From: SAR116 cluster bacterium AG-426-B08
Lineage (GTDB): Bacteria > Pseudomonadota > Alphaproteobacteria > Puniceispirillales > Marisalimonadaceae
NCBI GenBank assembly: GCA_003213175.1
Contig: QCNN01000003.1
Coordinates: 20,336-84,335, forward strand
Length of the DNA stretch: 64,000 nucleotides
Direction of reading: 5' to 3'
Both the position numbers and the translations under genes were made by a program. This document shows, piece by piece, positions 31,554 through 39,914 of this stretch. The notes under the pieces are model-generated. The model was not told where the DNA came from. It saw nothing but the letters and a program-made list of their open reading frames with translations, and made no database searches. The first letter of the stretch is position 1; every line of letters starts with the position of its first letter.

Positions 31554-31599
31554 AAATTAAATCTTTGAAAACGACTCAATAAATCATAAGATTTAATTT
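31554..31599. promoter_or_regulatory. 12-bp perfect inverted repeat in the MarR/HpcH divergent region
   Basis: AAATTAAATCTT (31554-31565) and AAGATTTAATTT (31588-31599), 22-nt spacer. Confidence 0.45.
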
Positions 31600-31611
31600 A
31601 CGGAGACTATA

Positions 31612-32400
31612 ATGATTAAAATTGAAAATATTGCAAAAAATAAGTTAAAAAATAATGAATTATCTATAGGGGTTGGTTTAAGGCAATCTAGAACTGTTGA
31701 TATTGGTAAGATTATGAAAACATGTGGATACGATTGGTTGTTTATTGACATGGAGCATAACAGTATGGATGTTGATATTGTATCTCAAATTTCAGTGGCT
31801 GCACAAGATACAGGAATTACACCGATTGTAAGAGTTCCAGATTTTGCTCACCATCATGCAACCAGAGTTTTAGATTGTGGGGCACAGGGCATAGTTTTCC
31901 CTCATGTTGACGATGCAAAAACTGCAAAAAAATTAGTTTCGAATTGTTTATACCCGCCCGAAGGACATAGATCTATGACAGGAGTTCTTCCACAGTTAAA
32001 TTTTGAAAAATATTCTATAGCGGATGTTTCTGAAAAAATTAATCAAGATATAATAATTGTAGTAATGTTAGAATCACCTCAAGCTATACAGAATGTTGAT
32101 GAAATAGCATCTGTGAAGGGCATAGACGTTTTGTTAATTGGAACAAACGATTTATGTATGGAAATGGGAATTCCAGGTCAGTATGATCACGAAAAAGTAA
32201 AATCATCATATAAAAAAGTAATAGAAGCATGTATCAATAATAATATCACTCCTGGTATGGGAGGAGTTTATACTGAGGATTTAATGAAAGAATATATTAA
32301 AATGGGAATGCAATTTATTTTGTCAGGTTCAGACTTGGCTTTCATGATGTCAGGTGCTAAACAAAGAGCAGATTATTTAAAAAATTTAGACAGGTTTTAA
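31612..32400 (+). CDS. HpcH/HpaI aldolase
   Basis: WLFIDMEHNSMD, GAQGIVFPHVDDAKTAKKLV, LLIGTNDLCMEMGIPG. Confidence 0.92.
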   Translation: MIKIENIAKNKLKNNELSIGVGLRQSRTVDIGKIMKTCGYDWLFIDMEHNSMDVDIVSQISVAAQDTGITPIVRVPDFAHHHATRVLDCGAQGIVFPHVDDAKTAKKLVSNCLYPPEGHRSMTGVLPQLNFEKYSIADVSEKINQDIIIVVMLESPQAIQNVDEIASVKGIDVLLIGTNDLCMEMGIPGQYDHEKVKSSYKKVIEACINNNITPGMGGVYTEDLMKEYIKMGMQFILSGSDLAFMMSGAKQRADYLKNLDRF

Positions 32401-32403
32401 AAA

Positions 32404-33540
32404 ATGAATCAATCAAAATTATTCTCAGAATTTAAATTAAAAAACACAACTTTTAGAAACAGAATAGTATTATCACCAATGTGTCAATACAAAGCCGTTA
32501 ATGGGTATGTTGAAGATTGGCATTTTCAGCATTACTCAAGATTTGCTTTTTCGGGTCTTGGAGGTGCATTTATTGAAGCTACGGGCATTTCACCAGAAGG
32601 AAGAATTACACATGGTTGTACTGGAATATGGGAAGATGGTCAAATTGAAGGGCTAAAAAAAATAACCGAAGTTTTTAAAAAATATCGTTGTGTTAGTGGT
32701 ATTCAATTAGCTCATGCAGGGAGAAAAGCTAGTTTTTTAAGGCCTTGGGATGGAGCTAAGCCAATAGAAAAAAATGATGGATTTGAAAAAAAATGGCAAA
32801 CAATTGGCCCCAGTGCAATTCCAGTCAATGAAAACTCTCCAACTCCAATAGAAATGACAAATGACGATATTGAAAAAGTTAAAAATGACTTTAAGAATGC
32901 AGCCAGAAGGTCTTTAGAAGCTGGTTTTGACATATTAGAAATTCATGGTGCTCACGGATATTTACTACATTCTTTTTTTTCCCCAATTTCTAATAAACGA
33001 GAGGATAAATATGGTGGAAATTTAGAAAATAGAATGAGGTTTGGTTTAGAGATTGTTAGAAATATAAGAGAAGTATGGTCCTCAGAAAAACCACTTTTTT
33101 ATAGAATTTCTTCAGTTGATGGTGCAGAAAATGGTTCAAGTTTTGAAGAAAATATTGTTTATGCAAAAGAACTTAAAAAAGCTGGTGTCGATATTATTGA
33201 TTGCTCTTCAGGTGGAATAGGAGGTTCTCCAGTTCTGATGAAATCCAAAATCGTTCCTGGTTTTCAAGTGCCTTTTGCTGAGAGAATTAAAAAAGAAGCA
33301 AATATAGATACTATGGCTGTAGGGGCAATAATTGATTTTAATCAGGCGGAAGATATTATTGTTAAAGATAGGGCAAATCTTGTTGCTATTGGACGCGAGT
33401 TATTAGCTGACACTCAATGGGTTTACAAAGCAGCTTCATTTTTTGATTTACCAAACGCTAAGGACTTTCTTCCAGAAAGTTATTCATTTTATCTTTCTAG
33501 AAGAGACGAATATCTTGATAGACAGGCTAAGCCATATTGA
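32404..33540 (+). CDS. NADH:flavin oxidoreductase / Old Yellow Enzyme family (YqjM-like)
   Basis: RNRIVLSPMCQYKA, GIQLAHAGRKAS, LEIHGAHGYLLHSFFSPISNKREDKYGG. Confidence 0.93.
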   Translation: MNQSKLFSEFKLKNTTFRNRIVLSPMCQYKAVNGYVEDWHFQHYSRFAFSGLGGAFIEATGISPEGRITHGCTGIWEDGQIEGLKKITEVFKKYRCVSGIQLAHAGRKASFLRPWDGAKPIEKNDGFEKKWQTIGPSAIPVNENSPTPIEMTNDDIEKVKNDFKNAARRSLEAGFDILEIHGAHGYLLHSFFSPISNKREDKYGGNLENRMRFGLEIVRNIREVWSSEKPLFYRISSVDGAENGSSFEENIVYAKELKKAGVDIIDCSSGGIGGSPVLMKSKIVPGFQVPFAERIKKEANIDTMAVGAIIDFNQAEDIIVKDRANLVAIGRELLADTQWVYKAASFFDLPNAKDFLPESYSFYLSRRDEYLDRQAKPY

Positions 33541-33876
33541 TTAAGTGTTATTAGGATTGATAAAATTGTAAAAATCTACTGGAATAACCAGTTTATTTTT
33601 TTGTGATTCTAAGGCTCCTAATTCTGCGCTAGCCTTTCTATAAGCTATCCAGTCAGGATCTGCTTGCATAGCAGCTCTTTTTTTCTCTCTATCTCCAGCA
33701 TTTTCATAGACCCATATATGAGTATATTCATTTGGATCACCAGTTTCACAAATTGAAAATAATAAGGGTTGGCCAAGATTCCTAGATTGAGGATTTTTAC
33801 CTTTTTGCTCATAAAGCTCTAGATGCTTATTTATAGTTCCAGGTTTACACCTATATGTTCTTATATCTAATAACAT
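33541..33876 (-). CDS. NIPSNAP family protein
   Basis: MLLDIRTYRCKPGTINKHLELYE..., THIWVYENAGDREKKRAAMQADPDW. Confidence 0.85.
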   Translation of the reverse strand: MLLDIRTYRCKPGTINKHLELYEQKGKNPQSRNLGQPLLFSICETGDPNEYTHIWVYENAGDREKKRAAMQADPDWIAYRKASAELGALESQKNKLVIPVDFYNFINPNNT

Positions 33877-33937
33877 TTTAACCTCGCTTTTTTATTTTAA
33901 TGTTATATAAAAATATATATTTTGTCCCGTTGTTTTT

Positions 33938-34222
33938 ATGGAACCACAAGTTATTAATACAGTTAAAAAATTAACTATAGAATCATCTAAAACTACTAGG
34001 TACCTAGGTTATCCTAGAAAAGTGCCTTTGTGGAGACTAAAAATTTCTTTACCAAAAGTCTGTAAAATTTATAGATTTGAAGAAAATTCTGATATAAGTT
34101 TAGAAATTGAAAATGGCTTAGGTATTGCTTTCGTGCCAGCATTATCGTCAAAAGAAGCAATTTTAAGATTAAAAACTCTAATACATGATTTTAAGCTTAT
34201 AGAAGACGTTGTTAGATCTTAA
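33938..34222 (+). CDS. hypothetical protein
   Basis: Intact 94-aa ORF in an intergenic slot between known genes; no motif recognised. Confidence 0.5.
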   Translation: MEPQVINTVKKLTIESSKTTRYLGYPRKVPLWRLKISLPKVCKIYRFEENSDISLEIENGLGIAFVPALSSKEAILRLKTLIHDFKLIEDVVRS

Positions 34223-34395
34223 ATTATTACCATAATATAAATCATTTGCCTTAAATGAATAAATACAATATTTTATATCTAACTAAATTTTTGATTAGTC
34301 ATTTTTTAAATGTCTTTTTTTGACTTTGTTTTTCATTTTTTTGTTCAATATAAGTCTAAAAGTTTATGTTTTATAAATGCAACAGGGAGAAGAAG

Positions 34396-34605
34396 ATGCC
34401 AAATGGAACTGTAAAATGGTTTAATAAAAGAAAAGGATTTGGTTTTATTGAACCAGAAACAGAAAATGAAAAAGATGTTTTTGTTCATATATCAGCCGTA
34501 AAAACAGCTGGAATGCATGACTTAAACGAAGGTGACAAATTAAGTTTTGAACTTGAAACTGGAGATAACGGAAAAGTTTCAGCTGTAAATCTTAAAAAAA
34601 GTTAA
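34396..34605 (+). CDS. cold-shock protein (CspA family)
   Basis: MPNGTVKWFNKRKGFGFIEPE, DVFVHISAV; internal ATG at 34396 preceded by gggagaag is the canonical start. Confidence 0.95.
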   Translation: MPNGTVKWFNKRKGFGFIEPETENEKDVFVHISAVKTAGMHDLNEGDKLSFELETGDNGKVSAVNLKKS

Positions 34606-34614
34606 TGTTATTTT

Positions 34615-34917
34615 ATGAAAGCCTATTGGGTTGCAAGGTCAAAGATCATTGATCCAGAAAACTATAAAAAATACACTGATTTAGTTCCAGATATCATTCA
34701 AAAATATAGTGGGAAAATACTTGCAAGGGGAGGTGACCACGAAATTCTTGAGGGTACTAAAGAATTTCATAGGTTTGTTATTATAGAATTTCCAACCATA
34801 AAACATGGAAAAAAATGTTGGGAATCAGAAGACTATCAAAAAGCTTCATCTAATAGAAAAAATGGCTCGGGTAAAGTTGATTTAATTTTAGTAGAGGCGG
34901 GCGATAAAACTCATTAG
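34615..34917 (+). CDS. DUF1330 family protein
   Basis: AYWVARSKIIDPENYKKY, ILARGGDHEILEG, RFVIIEFP. Confidence 0.85.
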   Translation: MKAYWVARSKIIDPENYKKYTDLVPDIIQKYSGKILARGGDHEILEGTKEFHRFVIIEFPTIKHGKKCWESEDYQKASSNRKNGSGKVDLILVEAGDKTH

Positions 34918-34968
34918 AATTTATTTTTTTAGGGATAATATTTAATTAAGGATTAAAGGGTTATTCGA

Positions 34969-35544
34969 ATGAAAACAAAAAATATTTCAAAAAATGATAT
35001 GTTAAAAAGAATTTCTTTTTTTAAAAAATCTATGCCATTACCTATTCAAATGGATCAAACAATACCACAGGAAGGAAAAGATATAGTTTATGCTAGGGAA
35101 TTACTTTCTGTCATTGGTCTTGAAGAAAACTCTACACATAATACCCCAATAAATAAAAACGCTCCAATAAAAGGTGCGGCCGGCATTACTATGACAATTG
35201 CAAAGTGTCCTCCTGGACAAGGTCCTGGGTTACATAACCATCACCAGACATTCGAAACATTTACAGTTTTGACAGGCAAATTTTTAATTGAATGGAATGA
35301 TAATGGAACGGAAAGTGTAGAAATTGAACAGTTTGATACTATTTCTATACCTCCAGGCGTTTGCAGATCTTTTAAAAACATTTCAAATAAAGAAGGACTT
35401 CTTCAAGTTATAATTTCTGGTGGCGTTCATGATATGAATGATATTGCATTTACTAATGCAGCTAAAGTTAAAATGGAAAAGATACAAAAAAATCTTTCAA
35501 AAAAATTTGAGCAGGTAGGTTTCAAATTTAATGCGGGTCAATAA
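34969..35544 (+). CDS. cupin domain protein
   Basis: GPGLHNHHQTFETFTVLTGKFLIEW and downstream IPPGVCRSFKN cupin motifs. Confidence 0.85.
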   Translation: MKTKNISKNDMLKRISFFKKSMPLPIQMDQTIPQEGKDIVYARELLSVIGLEENSTHNTPINKNAPIKGAAGITMTIAKCPPGQGPGLHNHHQTFETFTVLTGKFLIEWNDNGTESVEIEQFDTISIPPGVCRSFKNISNKEGLLQVIISGGVHDMNDIAFTNAAKVKMEKIQKNLSKKFEQVGFKFNAGQ

Positions 35545-35548
35545 TTAA

Positions 35549-36460
35549 TCACAACGAGCTTGCTACTGGTATTGTAATGAGAGACAAAAAAGTTGTTATT
35601 AGAATAGCTCTTGAAATCATTTCTGGCCTTACACCATAGGTTGAAGAGTATGTTAATGCCATTAAACCGACAGGTGCTGCTGCTACCATTATCGTTGTTT
35701 TTGATAATTCAAAACTAAAATCAAAAAGTAATTTTATTACGAAAACTGCTATTAAGGGATGTAAAAAAATTTTTAAAAAAGAAATTAAAAAAGAAATACC
35801 AAGCATATTTTCTTCAATTTTAGTTGATAAAAATATACCGGTAGCAAATAATCCACATGGTATAGCACTATCAGAAACCATTGTAATAGTCCTTTGAAAA
35901 AAAATTGGCATTTCAAAATTTGTATTAACAAAAAACAAACCAATAATTAAACCAATTAAGGGTGGGTTTTTAAATTGACGAAAAAGAATTAATTTTAAAT
36001 TATTAGAAGTATTATTTAATGTATCTAGCAAAAAAATTGTAAAAACTAAAAATAATATGTCTACACCAATTACTCCAATTATTGGAAGAACTAGATTTTC
36101 TTGATATTCAAATTTTGCAATTGGGTACACAAAAAACAAATGATTTGCAAATGCACTAGCCATACCAATAATAATTGATTCAATTATATCTTTTTTAAAA
36201 AAGAAATGAGCTATTAATATAGCTAGAGTAAAAATTATTATCTCAGATACTAAATATCCAAAAATAATTAACCAAGGTAGATTTGAAACCTCAATTGAAG
36301 TTATGATATTTATGACAAGACAAGGTACACCTATTTTGCCAACAAATTGTGTTAATATTATTCCATTTTTATAATTAAAAAAATTTAATTTCGTTGAGAC
36401 AAAACCTAAAAGAACTATTGAAGCGACTGGAATTATTGAATTTAATAAAAGTTCAATCAC
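35549..36460 (-). CDS. AEC family (auxin efflux carrier-like) transporter
   Basis: Ten-TM hydrophobic pattern with C-terminal APVGLMALTYSSTYG. Confidence 0.85.
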   Translation of the reverse strand: MIELLLNSIIPVASIVLLGFVSTKLNFFNYKNGIILTQFVGKIGVPCLVINIITSIEVSNLPWLIIFGYLVSEIIIFTLAILIAHFFFKKDIIESIIIGMASAFANHLFFVYPIAKFEYQENLVLPIIGVIGVDILFLVFTIFLLDTLNNTSNNLKLILFRQFKNPPLIGLIIGLFFVNTNFEMPIFFQRTITMVSDSAIPCGLFATGIFLSTKIEENMLGISFLISFLKIFLHPLIAVFVIKLLFDFSFELSKTTIMVAAAPVGLMALTYSSTYGVRPEMISRAILITTFLSLITIPVASSL

Positions 36461-36469
36461 AATTAAAAT

Positions 36470-37345
36470 TTATTTATTTTTTAATCTTGTTAGGATAATA
36501 CCTGCAACAACAATTAATAAAGAACCTATGAAGGTGTTTTGAGTTGGAATTTCATCATATAGAAAATATCCCCACACTGCTGCTAAAATAAGAGTTAAGT
36601 TTACAAATGGTGCTGCAAAAGAGGCATTAATATAAGTTAAAGACTTTATAAAACAAAAATGACCTGCGGTTACAAAGATACCCATACTTAACATTAAGAG
36701 GATGTCAAACTTATTTGTGGGAATTTCCCAAAAAAAATATGCAAGTGGTAATGACAAAAAAGTTCCAGAAATGGCAGTATAAATTAAAGTTGTTGATGGA
36801 TTTTCTGTAATATTTAAATATTTTGTACTTACGGTAAAGAAGGAAAAACATAAGGCGGCCATAAAGGGCAAAATTATGTAATAGTTAAAAATCCCCTTTG
36901 TGGGATTTGCTATTATTAGAGCACCCATAAGACCCAAAACAATTAAAATAACTTGCCTTCCAGAAACTTTTTCTTTTAGAAAAAAAATTGCTAATAAAGT
37001 TGTTAAAACAGGTCCTATCATATAAACAGCAATATGTTCTGCAAAAGGGAGTGATGCTAACCCTGCAAACATAAAGCAAGTAGTCATCATAAGCAAAGCT
37101 CCTCGACCTATTTGTAATTTTGGCATATTTGTTTTGGATAAATTAATAAAATTTCTGTTGAAAAGTATGATCAAAAAAACTAATTGAGATACATATCTAA
37201 CAAACACTATAAAAAAAGAATCATACCTTTGGCCTAAATCTTTAGCGATTAATTCCATTATTGACCAAATTAAGTATGTTAATATTATTAATATGAAACC
37301 ATAAGTTGTTTTAGATATTTTGAGATTTTCAAAAAAAGAAACCAT
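36470..37345 (-). CDS. EamA/DMT family transporter
   Basis: Two EamA halves; LASLPFAEHIAVYMIGPVLTTLLAIFFLKEKVSGRQ. Confidence 0.88.
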   Translation of the reverse strand: MVSFFENLKISKTTYGFILIILTYLIWSIMELIAKDLGQRYDSFFIVFVRYVSQLVFLIILFNRNFINLSKTNMPKLQIGRGALLMMTTCFMFAGLASLPFAEHIAVYMIGPVLTTLLAIFFLKEKVSGRQVILIVLGLMGALIIANPTKGIFNYYIILPFMAALCFSFFTVSTKYLNITENPSTTLIYTAISGTFLSLPLAYFFWEIPTNKFDILLMLSMGIFVTAGHFCFIKSLTYINASFAAPFVNLTLILAAVWGYFLYDEIPTQNTFIGSLLIVVAGIILTRLKNK

Positions 37346-37384
37346 TTAGTTAACATATTAATTAAAGAATAAAAATACAATAAA

Positions 37385-37416
37385 AAAAGACGGTAGATGG
37401 GGTACTACCGTCTTTT
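37385..37416 (-). terminator. Rho-independent terminator (minus strand)
   Basis: Stem AAAAGACGGTAG / CTACCGTCTTTT, 8-nt loop; on the minus strand followed by a run of seven T. Confidence 0.88.
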
Positions 37417-37473
37417 ATAAAATCATTTATCTATTCATGAGGAGGAGGAATGATGTTAATAAAATAGATAAAT
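37385..37473 (-). ncRNA. Candidate CcsR/cuckoo-type anti-SD sRNA in the DUF1127 3' UTR
   Basis: Minus strand: ATTTATCTATT-[loop containing CCTCCTCC]-AATAGATAAAT (37425-37473), then terminator 37385-37416, directly downstream of a DUF1127 CDS. Confidence 0.72.
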
Positions 37474-37493
37474 AATTTATTCTTTATAAGTAC

Positions 37494-37736
37494 TTATGCA
37501 GCTTTATTTTTTTCTAATTCAATCATCTTATCGTTAACCGAATTTTTTGAAATAGGCAAATTTATAACTTCATTTGATTTATAAAAATTACCATTTGAAA
37601 GCTCATGTCTTGTTATTCCTAACTGAAATAATTCGTTATCTGACAAAAAAGATAAAGCTTGTCTTGTTCTAATAATAGCAACTTTTTCAAAGATATTGAT
37701 TATAGCAGTTGAGAGTTTTTTTAAATTAAAAATCAT
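37494..37736 (-). CDS. DUF1127 domain protein (CcaF1-like)
   Basis: RTRQALSFLSDNELFQLGITRHEL matches the DUF1127 core. Confidence 0.85.
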   Translation of the reverse strand: MIFNLKKLSTAIINIFEKVAIIRTRQALSFLSDNELFQLGITRHELSNGNFYKSNEVINLPISKNSVNDKMIELEKNKAA

Positions 37737-37780
37737 TTTATTGTTCCATTCTGTGTATTTAAAAGAATACTTAATACTAA

Positions 37781-37797
37781 ATTAACAATTTGTTAAT
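37781..37797. promoter_or_regulatory. Palindromic operator-like site
   Basis: ATTAACA-att-TGTTAAT. Confidence 0.4.
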
Positions 37798-37814
37798 ATA
37801 CAAATTAGGAAAAT

Positions 37815-37839
37815 AATTGTTTCCAAAATAGAAACAATT
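37815..37839. promoter_or_regulatory. Palindromic operator-like site
   Basis: AATTGTTTC-caaaata-GAAACAATT, perfect 9-bp arms. Confidence 0.45.
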
Positions 37840-37938
37840 AACTTATTTATTCTTAGTATTTAATAAATTAGAAATAATAAATTCTAGTAAATAAATTAAA
37901 GATTTGACAATAATAAATAAGCGTATATACACATATAT

Positions 37939-38349
37939 ATGTTTGATTATGAATATTGTAATTGTTATATTATTAGAAAAATATCTTCAAAAATTACTAA
38001 AATTTATGATAATGCTCTCAAAACGAGTGGTCTGAAAATAACCCAATATGCAATTCTTAAATATATAAGTATTTTAAAAAAAACTAACCTCAAAAACCTC
38101 TCTACCGCTATGGATTACAATAGGAGTACTTTGGGAAGAAATATAAGGATACTTGAAAGAAAAAAACTCATTCGCTTTGAAAAAGGTAAAGATAAAAGAG
38201 AAGTTGAAATTACTATGAGTAATGATGGAATCAAGATATTCAAGGTAGCCAGACAATCTTGGGAAAATATCAATAATCAAGTTTCTGAAAATTTTGGAAA
38301 AAATAAAATAAAAATTTTAGAACAAATTTTGAATGATAATATTTTATAA
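37939..38349 (+). CDS. MarR family transcriptional regulator
   Basis: LKITQYAILKYI, LSTAMDYNRSTLGRNIRILERKKLIRFEKGKDKREVEITMSNDG winged-helix pattern. Confidence 0.85.
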   Translation: MFDYEYCNCYIIRKISSKITKIYDNALKTSGLKITQYAILKYISILKKTNLKNLSTAMDYNRSTLGRNIRILERKKLIRFEKGKDKREVEITMSNDGIKIFKVARQSWENINNQVSENFGKNKIKILEQILNDNIL

Positions 38350-38364
38350 AAATTTGGAGTTTAT

Positions 38365-38826
38365 ATGAAGATTTCTAGGTCTTTTTTACTATGGTGGGTA
38401 CAAACAGTTGCGATTTGTTTTGCATCTTTTTTTATTTACACGTTTGAATGGTTTGACGCTCTTTATAATTCTGATCAAACAAAAATTAGTTTTTTGATAA
38501 TTACCATTTTTATAATTGCATCAGTTACAGTTGGTTATTTAAGTTATAGAAATTCAAAAAATTTTAATAAGCTTAGTAATTATGTTTGGTTTTCTTCTGA
38601 AACAATGGTTACGCTTGGCTTAATAGGGACAGTAGCTGGTTTTTTATTAATGTTGAGTTCTGCTTTTGATAATTTAGATGTAAAAAATGTTGAAAATGTT
38701 CAAGAAGTGATTACTGATATGTCTCTCGGAATGAGCACTGCACTATGTACTACTCTTGTAGGTCTTGTTTGTAGCGTTTTAACAAAAATTCAAATGGTAA
38801 TCTTGGAAAATAACCAAGATGTCTGA
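38365..38826 (+). CDS. MotA/TolQ/ExbB-like proton-channel family protein
   Basis: VTLGLIGTVAGFLLML and MSLGMSTALCTTLVGLVCSVLTKIQ TM motifs. Confidence 0.75.
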   Translation: MKISRSFLLWWVQTVAICFASFFIYTFEWFDALYNSDQTKISFLIITIFIIASVTVGYLSYRNSKNFNKLSNYVWFSSETMVTLGLIGTVAGFLLMLSSAFDNLDVKNVENVQEVITDMSLGMSTALCTTLVGLVCSVLTKIQMVILENNQDV

Positions 38827-39436
38827 CCCAAGGTATAGATCCTCATTCGGTTTTATAGACCTTTTATTTAATTTATTGGTAGGTTTTGTTTTTCTATTCA
38901 TGCTAGCATTTATGTTGATTAATCCGGTTGCAAAAAAGGAAACAATAAAACCAAAAGCAGAGTACTTTATCATTTTAGAGTGGGATGGCGAAAAGCCATA
39001 TGACCTAGACATATGGGTTAAAGATAATTTAGGACATGTTGTTAGTTTTAGAAGACCGGATGATGCTCTTATTCATCTAGAAAGAGATGATTTAGGTACA
39101 ATTAATGATACTTATTATGATGCCGATGGAAACCTTGTATACTTGAAGGAAAATAGAGAAACTGTCGCAATCAGAACAAATGAGCCAAGAAATTATTTAG
39201 TAACAATACATTTTTATAATGCAAGAAAAAATCCTGCCCCTTTAGTTCATGCCACTGTAAAATTGATTAAAATAAATCCATATAGAGAAGAATATCATAA
39301 AAAGCTTTTTTTTAGTCAAGAAGGTCAAGAATTACCTGCAATGGTTTTTAGAATAGATTATAATGGCAATGTCGATGTAGGTCCTACGGAGGAATTAATA
39401 ATAAGAGATGAAGTTGTAAGAAAAGAGGGTGCTTAA
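38819..39436 (+). CDS. TolR/ExbD-like membrane protein with a YfaP/DUF2135-like periplasmic domain
   Basis: Single N-terminal TM with Asp (FGFIDLLFNLLVGFVFLFMLAFM); YDLDIWVKDNLGHVVSFRRPD; overlaps the upstream gene by 8 nt. Confidence 0.65.
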   Translation: MSDPRYRSSFGFIDLLFNLLVGFVFLFMLAFMLINPVAKKETIKPKAEYFIILEWDGEKPYDLDIWVKDNLGHVVSFRRPDDALIHLERDDLGTINDTYYDADGNLVYLKENRETVAIRTNEPRNYLVTIHFYNARKNPAPLVHATVKLIKINPYREEYHKKLFFSQEGQELPAMVFRIDYNGNVDVGPTEELIIRDEVVRKEGA

Positions 39437-39912
39437 TGATTGACTTTTCAATAAGTAGTGGACAACTCATGTTAATTTGGTCTTTTGCTGGTGCAGTATG
39501 TTGTTTACCTTTTTTTACTAAGAACAGGTGGCAACATTTTGTAATTGTTCCGATTATTTTTTTAGCAATTTTTCTAAGTTTTGAAACAAATCATAATTTT
39601 ATTGGAAAGCCATTATATGACAGACCTCCTAAAAGATTCGTTTATCAATTTCATAGTGTGGTTTATGAAAAAGGTGAGAGATGGATAATTCTTTGGGCGA
39701 TAAAAAATAAGGAAAATAGATTATATAAATTTCCACATACAGAGGAAAATGAGGAAAGTTTAGATCAGGCTAGAAGAAATCAAGAGCAATTTGGTATACC
39801 TCAAATGGGTGAAATAGTTCCTGAAGAAAATAATAATGACAAACGCTCTAGAAACAATGAATTTACTCTAAAAACTTATAAGTTTCCATATCAACAATTA
39901 ATGCCCAAGTAG
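39436..39912 (+). CDS. hypothetical membrane protein, third gene of the MotA/TolR-like operon
   Basis: Two N-terminal TM segments plus soluble tail; start overlaps previous stop by 1 nt. Confidence 0.65.
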   Translation: MIDFSISSGQLMLIWSFAGAVCCLPFFTKNRWQHFVIVPIIFLAIFLSFETNHNFIGKPLYDRPPKRFVYQFHSVVYEKGERWIILWAIKNKENRLYKFPHTEENEESLDQARRNQEQFGIPQMGEIVPEENNNDKRSRNNEFTLKTYKFPYQQLMPK

Positions 39913-39914
39913 TT

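Noticed and set aside
34223-34395. Possible cold-shock thermoswitch leader of the CspA gene
   Set aside because: Long AT-rich leader, but no cold-box or convincing structure visible by eye.
36885-37079. 64-aa Cys-rich minus ORF inside the EamA gene
   Set aside because: Out-of-frame overlap with a conserved transporter; composition artefact.
38365-39912. Zorya-like anti-phage system
   Set aside because: A MotA-like and partner protein are present, but no ZorC/ZorD-type or helicase/nuclease genes and the partner domain differs; insufficient support for a defence call.
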